Assembly: GCA_010093685.1 (NCBI GenBank)
Contig: MU006227.1
Location: forward strand, 1,226,414 to 1,290,413
DNA from: Ophiobolus disseminans
Lineage: Eukaryota > Ascomycota > Dothideomycetes > Pleosporales > Phaeosphaeriaceae
Direction of reading: 5' to 3'
Length of the DNA: 64,000 nt
Positions 1 through 10,703 of the stretch are shown in pieces. The notes beneath the pieces are model-generated. The model saw nothing but the letters and a program-made list of their open reading frames with translations, was not told where the DNA came from and ran no database searches. The position numbers and the translations under genes were made by a program. How positions within the stretch are numbered: position 1 is the stretch's first letter; every line of letters starts with the position of its first letter.

Positions 1-1181
1 AATGCGACACGATGCAAATGTCCAGCAAACTCGATGCCGGGACCTACCTCAAGACCACAATCTCTATATACAGATTTGGAAGCATATGAAGCCAGCGTCG
101 TCCAAGATTGCCTGTCCGGCCACGAGAAGAAAGACGGCACACGAGACCCGTGAATGCGGCTTCTCGAGCTCCGAGAACACTATGCGGGAGGTTCTGTCTG
201 GCGATGGTGCTGTCGAATGTTTCATACCGAGTCTCATGCCAAGGCCAAACCCGTTGGAAACAGAACACAGTGGGGCAGATCTTGGATGCCGGTACTCTAC
301 TGGCTCGCTATGAACTTTGTCGCCGAAAGATTTTCATGCCAGCACACGCGGGCCCGTCAAACCGTTCAAACGCGTGTATGTGTTTGGCGCGGAGTGGATC
401 GATGCGATGGACCATGCCGCGCGAGCCCCGATCTCATACACGACGGTCGTGATGTCGCTGTGGTCAACGAGGAAAGAAGTATAGCGACTTCGAGCGATGT
501 GCTGCAAAACTCAATCAGGATTGAGCGCGACAGCGGTACCTCAACGAGGAACACGTCGCGTCGCGTTTACTCGTCAATACAACAATACCTCACGCGTCTC
601 TCAGTCGCTACCACAAACCCTTCCTCAACCCACCACCTCGCGGCGACGGGATCAATGAAAAGTAGCTCTCTGATGACGAGCAGTCCAGCAAAAATTGTCC
701 CGCAAGAGGCCCCGAAGGACATCTTTGTTCAACCTCCTCCACGCTGTGCAATGTAGGGAAACTGAACAGATCAACCCAATCTTTGAGCTGGGTGATCGCA
801 AGAAGGTAAGTATGAGTTTGTGGTGGGCGGATGGGGGAGCTGTTTATATAGGGAGAGGAGAGCGGACGTGCGCTTAGCGTGGGAGCTAGGCAGGCGAGGC
901 ACGTGCTTTTGCGGCTCGTACGGCACTAGGCTCGTGCGCCTAGCGTGTAGCTGTGAATGCGTCATTGGCAAACGACCAGACAGCTCTCACGACTGCATCG
1001 GGCAGCCCTTCCATCGACACCCTGGCTTACCAAACGGAAGCTTAACTTGGTTCAGTTGAACGGCATCCATATTGTTGTATGAACCTTGGAACGGTAATAT
1101 TGTCAAATGATTTGGACCATCGACTATGTTGGGCAGCTTCTACATACGCGCCGATCATATTATCCTGAGCATGCGTCCACC
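1..1181 (+). other. No complete gene; possible decayed coding remnant
   Basis: I see no complete gene here. On the plus strand, about 350-470 reads open through a stretch containing VYVFGAEWIDAMDHAAR, and about 470-660 reads open in another frame through NEEHVASRLLV and LSRYHKPFLN. The two pieces are separated by a frame change and an in-frame TGA near 511. The text looks protein-like, but I do not recognise the family, and no start or splice pattern joins the pieces cleanly. A GTAAGT sits at 807-812. It could be a broken gene or the 3' part of a gene starting outside the window. About 830-1181 shows nothing I can name. Confidence 0.25.
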
Positions 1182-2709
1182 CTAGTGACATATCTGATTA
1201 GCTGTATACATACTCCATTGCCGCCACTTCCCTCCCTCATGCATGACCATCACCAGCGGTAAGAGAGACAGAATCAAACAACTTGCACCAAGCATGGTAA
1301 AGGACCAGCCGTAACCAAGGACTTCGATCACGGGTCCCACAGCAAGAGGAACGAGGACGCCCATGAGGCCTCTTGTCATGATTACGCCGGCGGTCGCCGA
1401 AGCCGAGTAGTCCCCGAAAGCATCGACAATGTACGCAAAGATAGGTGTAGAGAAGAGCGTCAACATGATTCCCAACAGCGCCAGGCATAGCAACATGATC
1501 GATATGGAAAGATGGATAACGGTCGCCCATCCATAGAGGACGATGCAAGCTGGAAGTAACAAGGCGCCACCACTGGCCAAGGGAAGACGATATTCTGGTT
1601 GCACACCGCTGTTGTTTGCTTGGCCGAGCCGCTTGCTGATCCGGTCCAGGGTAGCATGACAGAGCAAGATGCTCACGCAGGAACCTGTGGCTAGCTCGAA
1701 TGTCAGCCTACTGCGCGTGGCCGTGAAGAGAATGCCAACTCACTATAGCTCATGAAGGATAGCCCAGCCCCACTCATGGACTGATCATATCCCCGCTCGA
1801 ATATATCCGGCAGTGTGACCGTCATGATGCAGTAGACCGCAAACGCCATTCCATGCGACAAACACAGCGCCTTGAGAGTCCTCGAGCTATACAGAATGGC
1901 AATCGGCTTAGTGATTGACTCCCGCAGACTTTGTTTGACGATGCCCACGGGTGTCTTGACAACCCGATGCGTTTCCCGAAAGCACGACAAAAGTAACACT
2001 TGGGATATACCAGCCATGAACACGCTCATCCAGAAGACGTACCGCCACCCTAGCGTTTGCGTGACACAGCCACTGATTCCGGGCCCAAGAGCAGCTCCTA
2101 GAATGGGTGCTACCGTCAAGACAGCCATAGCTGATCCACGCTGGTCCATAACGAACATGTCTCCCACAATCGCTGGGTTCAGCACAGTAGTAGCAACAGC
2201 CAACCCCGCTACAGCCCGCGCGAGGATCAGCAGCAGCAAATTCTTAGAAAGCGCGGCCAGTACATGAGCCACGATGAACACGGCGTTGGCGAGATGAAGC
2301 GCCGGCAGCCGGCCAGTGAGCTCGGAGAGAGGCGCGAGAAGGAGCGGGCCAATAGCTTCTCCAAGCTCCCATGCTGTCACTAGAAGGACGCTAGCGGACT
2401 TTGAGTGGCTCTTGGAATCGAGAGAGCATAAGATGTGATTGGATATGGGTACTACTGCGATGCAGGAGAAGGATCTGATGAGGTTGAGTAAGTGGGTAGT
2501 TGGCGAGAAGGGATTGATTACACGTTGAATGCCATCAGGGAGAGAATGAGTATGATTCTCCATTTAACGAGTTTGGACCAGGTTTTCGGGTCGTCGGTAA
2601 GGTCTATTACGATAGCGCCTTCCACGTCATGCTGTTTGGAGGGATTGTTATACAGCGCTGGTTTTGCGTGGGTAGCTGATAGGAGAGGTTGTATTTCGCT
2701 GGAAGGCAT
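1182..2709 (-). CDS. MFS transporter, DHA1-like (three exons)
   Basis: Predicted 473-residue major facilitator protein of the fungal drug:H+ antiporter (DHA1) type, acting in the plasma membrane. Exons are 2709-2522, 2474-1744 and 1684-1182, with introns of 47 and 59 nt (GTAATC..CAG and GTGAGT..CAG) that restore a continuous frame. The N-terminus is cytosolic and contains DDPKTWSKLVKWR just before helix 1, a common DHA1 feature. The A-like motif region LAPLSELTGRLP and motif C (LGAALGPGISG) are visible, followed by the usual mid-protein loop and a second set of six hydrophobic segments. The length is normal for the family. It is the leftmost gene of the accessory block and shares strand with the next transporter. 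The substrate cannot be read from the sequence; metabolite or drug export is the usual role. Confidence 0.85.
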
Positions 2710-3201
2710 TGTTGGCTATGATCAGGAGGTTATCGAGTTGATCGAACACGTTGCCCTCAAAGCTGATTAAAAGGAAGCCTTCCTCGGAGTACCTGCAATG
2801 ACTTCAATGACCACGTCCGTACGCCAATTTCTTTCCGGACGCGAGTTTCAAGCCCATCCCTTTCCTTTTTGCTTCGACATTCTGTGGCTTTCGCTATTCC
2901 TCAATGGCTATCTTGGCTCGGGTCACACGATATAAAGTGGCGCTGAGCTCTTTGTTATTAGCTTCACAAGCTGGTGATTTAAATTGCAGCCCCTGGGCTT
3001 TCCGCCAGTGCCCTTGAGCTGCAGGCGCTGCGTCTCTGCCAGTTCTGATTAGTAGGGCAAGGCTGAGTTGCGTCAATGGAGTGGTGGAAAGACTGTCACT
3101 ATTCAGAAAATTTGGTCTTATAGTGCATTTTATAACGCTATCCCTGGCAACGTCAACAATTCCATCTATCGCTACGAGGCCCCAGCACAGCCGTCTATGG
3201 C
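2710..3201. other. Intergenic, no gene seen
   Basis: This 492-base stretch is the 5' flank of the transporter ending at 1182 and the 3' flank of the next one. Short open frames here have no recognisable protein character. Confidence 0.4.
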
Positions 3202-4784
3202 TTATAAACGCTTCGGAAAACACCTGCAGATAGCCATCAAAGTGGCCAGTTGAACCAGAATAATGTAAGGATACGTTTTGATGCCGACTTTCCCGGCCAG
3301 AAAACCTTGAGCAAAGGGCATCACAGCACCTCCAAGCTGGCCCAATAAGGCCACAGACGCCACTCCGTGAACGTGTATACTCCTTGGCAGATGAAGAACC
3401 AGCATGGTAATGCAAGAAGGAAACATTGGTCCCAAAACCACACCTAACATGGCCATCAGCGCGGCGTTTAGTGGCGGCAATCTGACGATGGTAAAGGCGG
3501 CCTGGAAAAGAAATGCCAGGAGAAGATAGAGATCGAGCGCCCTTCGTACGCCGAGTCTATCGGTTAGTACACCTAGTGCAAGTCGTCCAACGCCCATGCC
3601 GATGTTGAAAAGCGAAGAGAAAAGGCCAGCGAAGACAAGAGGTATGTGGCGGCTCCTGCTCATGTATACCACGATCCACCCGGTGATAGAAGCTAATAAC
3701 AACGTCAGTGACCGTACGGTGACAACGAACACATTACTAACTTTCGATTCCAACGTAGGCTAGGAGAAAAGCACCGCAAATCCAGCTGATGGGATAACGA
3801 AACAGAGACTTCACGTCTGATGGTGACACCATGCCACTAGTGTCGTCATCAAGCTTAGACAGTCCTCGGTGATAGGCGGCGGCGTTTTCGTGTCGAAACG
3901 CAAACATTGAGGTCAATAGTTCCAAGAGCGTAAATATAGACTGGTGACACTGATCAACTACGTCAAATGGAAATTATGAGGGTGGGTCGCACCAAAAGAG
4001 CATACCAATTCCGCCACGGTTTGCCAGAGGATATCAAACTACCCACGATCATGGGCCCCAGACTGCAGCCCATCGAGAATGCGCCGTGCATGTAACCTTG
4101 TATACGGTTGGCATCTTTCCCCATCCCAGCCGACCATGCACACCATGCAGCCTCGATTAGCCCAGAACCGAAGCCTCCGATGACCGCCGCAGCTAGGAAT
4201 ATCGGGAATGGAGGCTCCGTGGCGGCGATAGATGCAAAGACGATTTGGCATATTGGCCCGATAGTTGCGATGCCCCGCTGGCCGCATCGTACATGTATGA
4301 CGCTGTTTAGGTTGGCGGCAACAAAGTAACCTAGCGGCGAGCATATGAAGATGAATGACACTGTCGCATCAGTGAGACCATAGGTATCTTCCAGCTTGGA
4401 ACTATTAGTCGTACACGATGACATGAAAAGCTTTGTCTACCTTCGGGATGATGGCCTGGTAGTCCAGTCAGTTCGCGTCCCCATAAGGCAACCGATACTC
4501 ACACCAATGCCGGACGAAAAGAGGCCCTGTAAAAAGAATCCAAACATGGCTGCCATTATCTTCTGGCCTGAGCCGTACGGTAACGGGTAGAGATGCGCTT
4601 GCACATCGTCATTCTCATTGGGAGGCGCGCAGTCCACTTGTCGATCCATCTGAGCGGCACTGTTCGGGTCGTTGGACGGGCTGCGGCTCAATACGCCTCC
4701 AGTCGCACCATCATGCAAAAGTGGTTGTGCCCCGGGCGATGCTGTCCTATAAGATCCAGATCCGAGCGTCCTGGTGGTGGCCAT
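3202..4784 (-). CDS. MFS transporter, FHS/BSC6-like (five exons)
   Basis: Predicted 462-residue multi-pass membrane transporter. Exons are 4784-4503, 4455-4441, 4394-3993, 3940-3742 and 3692-3202, with introns of 47, 46, 52 and 49 nt. The second exon is a 15-nt micro-exon encoding AIIPK; joining it gives FSSGIGAIIPKLEDTYGL, a typical end of helix 1 and start of loop 1. The cytosolic N-terminus is about 75 residues and Ser/Pro-rich. The sequence resembles fungal MFS proteins annotated as fucose-permease/BSC6-like, including a glycine-rich segment (IGGFGSGLIEAAWCAW) and GWIVVYMSR in the second half. It is divergently oriented to the QueA-like gene across an 809-bp intergenic region, so the two may share a promoter. 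The substrate is unknown; uptake or efflux of a small polar metabolite is an inference. Confidence 0.8.
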
Positions 4785-5593
4785 TGTAGGTGGTGCGATG
4801 AACCGACGAGAACAGGAGATATGTCCTGTAGCGATAGCAGAGAAAATTGGAAGTGTGGCTTCTGAGGGAATTGCCGTCACAAACATTCGGCAAGAGGCAT
4901 CGCTTGAAGTAGTGAGAGGATAGAACGATCTCCGATCGGATGCCCGATTCGGCGTCAGCACTAGTGGCTTGGCGTGAACACCAGGTGCATGAACTTCAAT
5001 GTTCGAGCCTCAGGCATGTTTGTCACTCTCCCGAAGGCACACGGTCCATCGGCCCAACACTTGTCTAATACTCGTCACCGTTTATGCATCTTGATAGTGT
5101 ACAACAGTGGTGCCTCTTCTTCTCAAACCGCCATTCGTAGGTGACACGTCAGACGCGCCCGAGGTCCCGTTCTGCAGCAGCGTTCGGCTCGCACGCAGAC
5201 TAAGTATCGCCAATCGTCGACACACGAACTAAGTCGGTTCTCTTCTACTGATCGCACACAAAGTCCGATACAATTCGTTCATATGAGCAACGGCACGAAG
5301 TGCATATTCTGCATGGCTATTTCCGCTCGGCAGCTTCACGAAGAGGAGCAGCAGGGGGATGCTGTGGCTGCATAAAATGTTCAAAGGGAGTACGAATACT
5401 CTTCTAATGGTTGCGACGAAAAGTATCCTGAGAAAGGGCGTAGTCAGACTTACCGAACTGCTCGCTATAAAGTTCGCGCCATATCTACAGTAAAGAGCAG
5501 ATGCTAATCACAAGTATATTTAAATCATCTCAGCACCTTCACAATCGAAGTTTGGAACAACCTTACATCGCAAATATCAAGAGAAGGAGCAAC
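4785..5593. promoter_or_regulatory. Divergent promoter region between MFS and QueA-like genes
   Basis: This is an 809-bp intergenic region between divergently transcribed genes. It contains two CCG-N2-CGG inverted triplets (4932-4939 and 5323-5330), the half-site type bound by Zn2Cys6 regulators. A TATAAA lies at 5466-5471, about 120 bp before the QueA-like start, and a TATATTTAAAT lies near 5515. Whether these are used is an inference; the motifs themselves are directly visible. Confidence 0.35.
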
Positions 5594-6661
5594 ATGAAAA
5601 CGCAAGATTTCGATTTCGACCTCGATTCGAGTATCATGCCCCACGATCCTATCCAACTTCGCGGGAACGTACGCGAAAGTGGGAAGATGGTCGTACTTGA
5701 TCGTACTGCATCTACGACACAGCACACGGTGTTCACGAAAATCTGCGACTACTTTCGTACGGGAGATCTGCTTGTCTTGAATGACAGCTACATGCTCTCG
5801 AACACGCTATCATTCCAGGGTCCCGATCAGTCTCCTCAAATCACTGTCTATGGCCACGAGCCTGAGGGAACGACCATAGTAGACGTAAAAACCAAACCAG
5901 CATTCATCAAGCCAGGTGCTACTTTGCCCTGCACTGATGACAACCGCCTCGTCTGCCGCTTATTGGAGGAACTCCCAGACAAACTCTGGAGAGTGCAGTT
6001 CGAGCCAGCCGAATTGTTGGTTCCGACTCTAGAGCAGTTTGGGCAACGGCTTGACGAGACGATACATCTCGACCCGTCACATTGGAGGGCCTCACGCCAG
6101 GCCTACCGCTCCGTGTACGCCAAAGCCCCCGGCTCGTTGGAAATACCTTCTGCCGGATTGCACTTTTCACAAGATCTGCTTGCGCAAGCAGTCGACAAGG
6201 GCGTGGAACTAGCGTACATCACGCTGCACGTCGGTGCTACCGAGACACTCGCGGTCCGTCACATCAGCGAGGACGAGATCGAGAATCACAAGGTCAGATC
6301 TGAGTACTATGAGGTTGGAGACGAGACTGCCGCTCAGATCAGTCGGGCGAGAGCGGGAGAACGTCGCGTGATAGCGGTTGGAACAACTGTTATGCGCACT
6401 CTGGAAACTCTTGCCGTGGGGAAAGACCCCAAGGCCCCTATTGAACCCAAAGCTGGGTGGACGGATCTGTATATTTACCCTGGGTTTGAGTTCAAAGCGG
6501 TCAACGTGCTGTTAACCAATCTTCATCGGCCACGGTCCAGCCATATCGTTCTAACGGCGGCATTTGCTGGGAAAGATTTGGTCATGCTTAGCTACGCCGA
6601 AATTACGAACAGGGGTGGCTACGAGTTCGACATGTTTGGAGACAGTATGTTGATTATGTGA
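5594..6661 (+). CDS. QueA-like S-adenosylmethionine ribosyltransferase-isomerase
   Basis: Intronless 355-residue protein, the same size as bacterial QueA, which moves and isomerises the ribosyl group of SAM onto preQ1 in tRNA to make epoxyqueuosine. I start at M5594 because the next residues (FDFDLDSSIMPHDP..VVLDR) match the QueA N-terminus; the frame is open to 5501, but that part looks like leader. Visible family blocks: GDLLVLND (57-64), YRSVYA (171-176), PSAGLHFS (185-192), LHVGATET (211-218), VGTTVMRTLE (262-271), GWTDLYIYPG (288-297), TNLHRPRSS (308-316), AFAG (323-326) and FGDSM (348-352). Several normally strict positions differ: NDTRV..ARL is NDSYM..NTL, the HxMHxE motif is HKVRSEY, and NFHLP is NLHRP. 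The fold is therefore kept while the substrate site appears altered. Fungi have no de novo queuosine pathway, so bacterial transfer and a new substrate are inferred. Confidence 0.85.
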   Translation: MKTQDFDFDLDSSIMPHDPIQLRGNVRESGKMVVLDRTASTTQHTVFTKICDYFRTGDLLVLNDSYMLSNTLSFQGPDQSPQITVYGHEPEGTTIVDVKTKPAFIKPGATLPCTDDNRLVCRLLEELPDKLWRVQFEPAELLVPTLEQFGQRLDETIHLDPSHWRASRQAYRSVYAKAPGSLEIPSAGLHFSQDLLAQAVDKGVELAYITLHVGATETLAVRHISEDEIENHKVRSEYYEVGDETAAQISRARAGERRVIAVGTTVMRTLETLAVGKDPKAPIEPKAGWTDLYIYPGFEFKAVNVLLTNLHRPRSSHIVLTAAFAGKDLVMLSYAEITNRGGYEFDMFGDSMLIM

Positions 6662-6892
6662 TGCGCGGTTTGGGGCATTGATTGTCTGCGGCATTAGAGA
6701 GATCGTCGTGGGATGCTGTATGAGAGATATATATGTGGATGTGTCGTTTGACTAAACAAAATGTAAAGCTGCACAAGCGAAATAACAACATGCTTCCGCA
6801 AAGAGGTTGAGTTGGAGCCTCACGAGTTCGGTGACACGAGAACCGGGGCGCCAGTGGAGGTCCGACAAGACATGACGTCATAACATGACTAC

Positions 6893-8281
6893 TCAAGCTC
6901 CAAACTCCTTTTCATAGTCAGCCCCAAAGGTCTTCCACGCCCGCCCAATCTCGAGATCCAGCGGCCCATTTCTCGACGGAAACATCACGTCTGAACCATC
7001 TTCATCCATGCCGTACATCACCGTATGCGTCGTCCCGAGCGTCAGCTTGATGGCGCCCTCGATGAAGACATTGGGCTTGTATGTCCGCGACGGTGTCCGC
7101 CCGTGTATCAATGCTAGGATGTTATTCGCAACCACACCCGCTTGAAGCCACCCTGCTCGGGCCATTTGAGGACCGCCGTGATCCGCAACGTCGCCGAATG
7201 CGAAGATCGGGATGGCTCTATTGGGATCTTTGGTTGTGAGGATCTGAAGCGTTGGTCGCACTATGACGCGAGAATTCGACTCGGAGACGGCTTCAGGGTA
7301 AAGCGTCGAGAGGATGGCGGAGTTGGGTTGCTGGCCTGTACAGCTGATCTGAAAGCTTTGGTGAGAGACGCAACAGATAAGAAGAGTAGGACTTACTACA
7401 AGATCAAACTGCTCGGATCGCGTATCTGAGAACGTCAAAATGGCTCCTCGTGCCATACTACCTCCACTGGGCTTCTTTGGCCGCTCGTTGAGCAGCACAC
7501 GGACCTTGAGCTCGTTGCGCAGTACAACCTTTGCATAGCGCTGCAACCGCTCGCCGAATTTATTCAGGAGCTGGCCACGCGAGTGCACGAGAGTCACGTC
7601 TTTGCTTGGGTAGAAGTCTTTGATATCGCTGGCAAGCTCGACGCCAACAGCTCCTCCGCCGACGATCGCAATCTTCTGGCTCTCCTTTATAGTCTCCTGC
7701 ACCTGTTGCAATTCGCCACACGCTCCATTACGGTCGATGGACATGAGATTGACTGGGAGTGGCTGCGATGAACCAGTCGCAATGGCCAGGTAAGAATAGT
7801 CGATTTCCTTTCCAGAGGCAAGTCGTATCTTTTTAGACGTGAGATCAACAGCTGTATCCTGGATGCGCTCAAAGATGCCACTCGGTGCACCCTTCGCCAG
7901 TCCATCGTAGGGAATGAAAGCCGTCCTTTCCAGTCCGGACATGACAGAGAAGCGAGGGAAGTTGAACACATAGTTAAGGTGCGAGTTCTTCTCGATCAGG
8001 ATAACTCTGTAGCCACGCGGTAGTGTGTGTGACAGCTGATTGACCAGCTCGATTCCTGCAAAAGAGCCGCCCAATACGACAATGTTTTTGGAGTTTGGTG
8101 TGTTGCGCCATGTCCAGCGATGAAGGATTGTGGTTGCACGTTGTCGAAGCAGTGTCCCAAGATAGGGTAAGAGGAAGCCGAGCGACTTTTTGGTCAACCT
8201 AGTGTAATCCGAGAATGACATACTCACTAATAACAGTAGGAACTGGAAACAAGTTTGGACGTCTAGCAGGACATCTTTCAT
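6893..8281 (-). CDS. FAD-dependent pyridine-nucleotide oxidoreductase (AIF/NDH-2-like)
   Basis: Predicted 446 residues after removal of an in-frame 48-nt intron at 7349-7396 (GTAAGT..TTTCAG). Two Rossmann dinucleotide motifs are visible: IVVLGGSFAG near residues 67-76 for FAD, and IAIVGGGAVGVELA near residue 205 for NAD(P)H. The C-terminal FAD contact FAFGDVADHGGPQMARAG is present. This order is that of apoptosis-inducing-factor-like and type II NADH dehydrogenase-like enzymes, which pass electrons from NAD(P)H through FAD to a quinone or small acceptor. The N-terminus has a hydrophobic stretch (FQFLLLLV) that may anchor it to a membrane; the exact start is less certain. It faces the QueA-like gene tail to tail, with 231 bp between their stops. 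A redox role in the same pathway is an inference from position. Confidence 0.85.
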   Translation of the reverse strand: MKDVLLDVQTCFQFLLLLVSMSFSDYTRLTKKSLGFLLPYLGTLLRQRATTILHRWTWRNTPNSKNIVVLGGSFAGIELVNQLSHTLPRGYRVILIEKNSHLNYVFNFPRFSVMSGLERTAFIPYDGLAKGAPSGIFERIQDTAVDLTSKKIRLASGKEIDYSYLAIATGSSQPLPVNLMSIDRNGACGELQQVQETIKESQKIAIVGGGAVGVELASDIKDFYPSKDVTLVHSRGQLLNKFGERLQRYAKVVLRNELKVRVLLNERPKKPSGGSMARGAILTFSDTRSEQFDLVVSPTLLICCVSHQSFQISCTGQQPNSAILSTLYPEAVSESNSRVIVRPTLQILTTKDPNRAIPIFAFGDVADHGGPQMARAGWLQAGVVANNILALIHGRTPSRTYKPNVFIEGAIKLTLGTTHTVMYGMDEDGSDVMFPSRNGPLDLEIGRAWKTFGADYEKEFGA

Positions 8282-8739
8282 ATCTTGAAAATCCGTTGAC
8301 GCGAGTAAAGCTCAGCCATATCCGCGTTGGCGGAGATTGCATCAATCCTTCCGTGGAAAGCTGCCAATCGCCGCGGGAGCACGTGGCAAGATTAACGCCC
8401 GGCTGCAGATGGCTTGCAGGCTTGTGATGTCCCAGACGTCTCGCCCTGTGTCACTTTGTGTGGCTGCACAAAACATAGTAAAGCAACATTGCATGTCTGC
8501 TCTCATAATGAACGCGCGGCTCGCTATCAGTCCGAGATCTAACGATGATCCGCCAGGACGTGCAAAACCTTGTCGCGCAGCTGGCTCTTGTTTGAAAAGT
8601 ACCCGAAATAAGGTCACTACTTCAGGAGATTTTGAACAAGTGAACCACATATTATATTCTTTACAAGTATCGTACACATCCCTGGATAGGGTCACAAGTT
8701 CAGTTTCCCAACAGTACACAACAGCGCGACTAGAGGTGG
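8282..8739. promoter_or_regulatory. 5' flank of oxidoreductase with a CCGCGG site
   Basis: 458 bp between the oxidoreductase start and the 3' end of the next transporter. A CCGCGG hexamer at 8371-8376 lies about 90 bp upstream of the oxidoreductase ATG; the same hexamer occurs twice in the promoter of the regulator gene at 10495-10511. No gene is seen. Confidence 0.3.
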
Positions 8740-10391
8740 TCAGAAGTCTACATGGAAGAGCTTGGACTCTCGAAGCCGCTGACCGTAGAGGTAGAAGACA
8801 AAGGGAAGCGGGACGAAAGCAATTGCGATAAAAGCAAGAAGTGAGTTGCCCCAGCCAATGCCCATGGCTTGGAACATTGATGGCCCAGCTAACGGTAGGA
8901 GGGCCCCAAAAAGACACCGACAAATTGTGCTTGCAGCTGTTACTGATGCTGCATGTACGGTATACACGTCAACAAGGTAGACGGTAGTGGCCATCTGTGA
9001 AAAATGTCAGTGTTTGAAGATTCACTAAAGACGGAGGAAGCCTACAAATGTGAAGATCATGCCCATCGCGATGAAAACAGTACCGAGAATAGGAACAATC
9101 CAGTGGGTCTTCGTTTCCGCTGACCATCCATACCAGAAGAGGCCAATCGGTGTGAGAATGGCGCCAATGATCATTGGCGGTAGACGATACTCAGGCTTGA
9201 GATCGCCGCCGTTCTTTTTAGTTAACCTCTCCGAGATTCGTTTTGACGATATGGCGTAACCGAAAACGCCAATAACAGATCCAACACCCAGACCCAATGT
9301 TGCCAAGCCAGCTTCACCGCTACTAAATCCGTACTGGCTGCCAAAAACCCTTTCGAAAGTGGTGAAGCACAAGTAGAGGTAGCTATACACCACGGCCTGG
9401 TAGAGCGATAGCGAGAATACCATGGGAGACAGCAACATCTTCAAAGGGCGCAGGATGGAGAACGCAAATAGATCGCGTGGGGTTCTTCCGGTGTCCAGCA
9501 CTGATCGTAGATTCGGATTACTAGTCTCTTTGCGCAATCGCTCCGTTTTGCGCTTCAGAAGCACATACGGGTACGACTCTTCAATGAAGAGCATAGCCAC
9601 GACTGTCATGAGACCGGAGGCAATCGTCATGAGCCAGAACGTCCAGCGCCAGCCTGTCGCAGGCGCAAGATATCCGCCGGCAATAGGGCCAATCGATGGG
9701 CCAAAAACGACGCCGAGAACGTACGCTCCCATGGCACCTGCTCTCTTCTCCGGGGGTACCATATCTGCAATGGAGCCGGTACCTATAGTGATGGGACAGG
9801 AGCCTGCGACACCGGCAAGGAATCGGAAGACTATCAGAGAACCGAGACTGTCGGCGACTGCGCATGCCACATTGAAGACGACAAAAAAGCTGATGCAGAT
9901 CTTGTATAGATATGCTCTCCCGTACATCTCCGACAATGGTGCAATCACGATCGGGCCGAAGGTGTAACCGAGCAGGAAGACTGTGGTCACAAACGCACCG
10001 AGTGTCTCGTCCGTGGAGTCAAAATGGCGCAAAATCTCCAGCGTTGCGGCCGCGCTGATAGTCGATCCGATGGGTCTACATTGTACAGAAGTCAGTAGAT
10101 GTTGCAAAAACCGAAAATCTGAGTGATGAGGACTTACGAAAGCGTTGTCATAGCCGTCACGATGACAATGGCCATCGTTTTCTTGGTCGAAGACCAGTTC
10201 ATCGGGTTTTCTGGGTCGGTAGGTTTGTCGAAGTCGACAACATTGGGGTCTTTGAATTCCGCGCTCTCAGGAACCGAGTCCTTCTCAATATCCGTGTCGG
10301 TGAAAGCAGTGTCGGGAACCTTCTCTGGTGGTGATGTTTCCATGTCGTGGATTTGGGTGGCCGGTGACCTTGCTTTTTCTGTTTCCGCCAT
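8740..10391 (-). CDS. MFS multidrug-type transporter, DHA1 family
   Basis: Predicted 512 residues. Exons are 10391-10138, 10075-9046 and 8994-8740; introns are 62 nt (GTAAGT..GTAG) and 51 nt (GTAGGC..CACAG). The charged cytosolic N-terminus ends in the classic DHA1 NPMNWSSTKK box just before helix 1. Motif A (LAPLSEMYGR region), motif C (GPSIGPIAGGYL) and the conserved tail YLVDVYTVHAASVTAAS..FRxxxGALLPLAG are all recognisable, and the protein ends with the usual RLRESK-type cytosolic tail. It is divergent from the Zn2Cys6 regulator with 312 bp between the two starts, a common arrangement for an exporter controlled by its neighbour. Export of the block's product or self-resistance is inferred. 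Confidence 0.9.
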
Positions 10392-10494
10392 GGCAGATGA
10401 ACTTCCTTAGGACGGAAGATTGAGTCTTTCTCTGTAAGACGAGTAGCAACGAGCCACTGTCTACTAGTAGTACCTTTTTGGAGTAGTCTGACCT

Positions 10495-10511
10495 CCGCGG
10501 GTATTCCGCGG
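10495..10511. promoter_or_regulatory. CCGCGG repeat, candidate Zn2Cys6 operator
   Basis: The sequence CCGCGG-GTATT-CCGCGG lies in the 312-bp divergent promoter between the MFS exporter (10391) and the regulator (10704). It contains inverted CGG/CCG triplets, the kind of half-sites bound by dimeric Zn2Cys6 proteins. Autoregulation and control of the exporter are inferred. Confidence 0.4.
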
Positions 10512-10703
10512 GGTTTAGCGCCGCGCTAAGCCTACACAGGTCCGCCTGAAGCATCTCACACGACTTATGCCCGCCGCCGCGTTCCTCAAAGGAAACCTCG
10601 GGACACCTCAACATTACCATGGTCTCTTCCTTACCTCCACGGAATACCCACGGCTGCCAACTCACTTTCCATTCGCATCCATCATATCTCCACGGCGCAC
10701 GTC

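Noticed and set aside
5501..5593. Upstream in-frame extension of the QueA-like protein (31 residues from 5501)
   Set aside because: Family similarity starts at M5594 and bacterial QueA begins there; the extra residues have no presequence-like or conserved character, so they are treated as leader.
8200..8235. Possible intron near the start of the oxidoreductase (GTGAGT..CTAG)
   Set aside because: The interval is only 29 nt, too short for fungal splicing, and the unspliced frame is intact.
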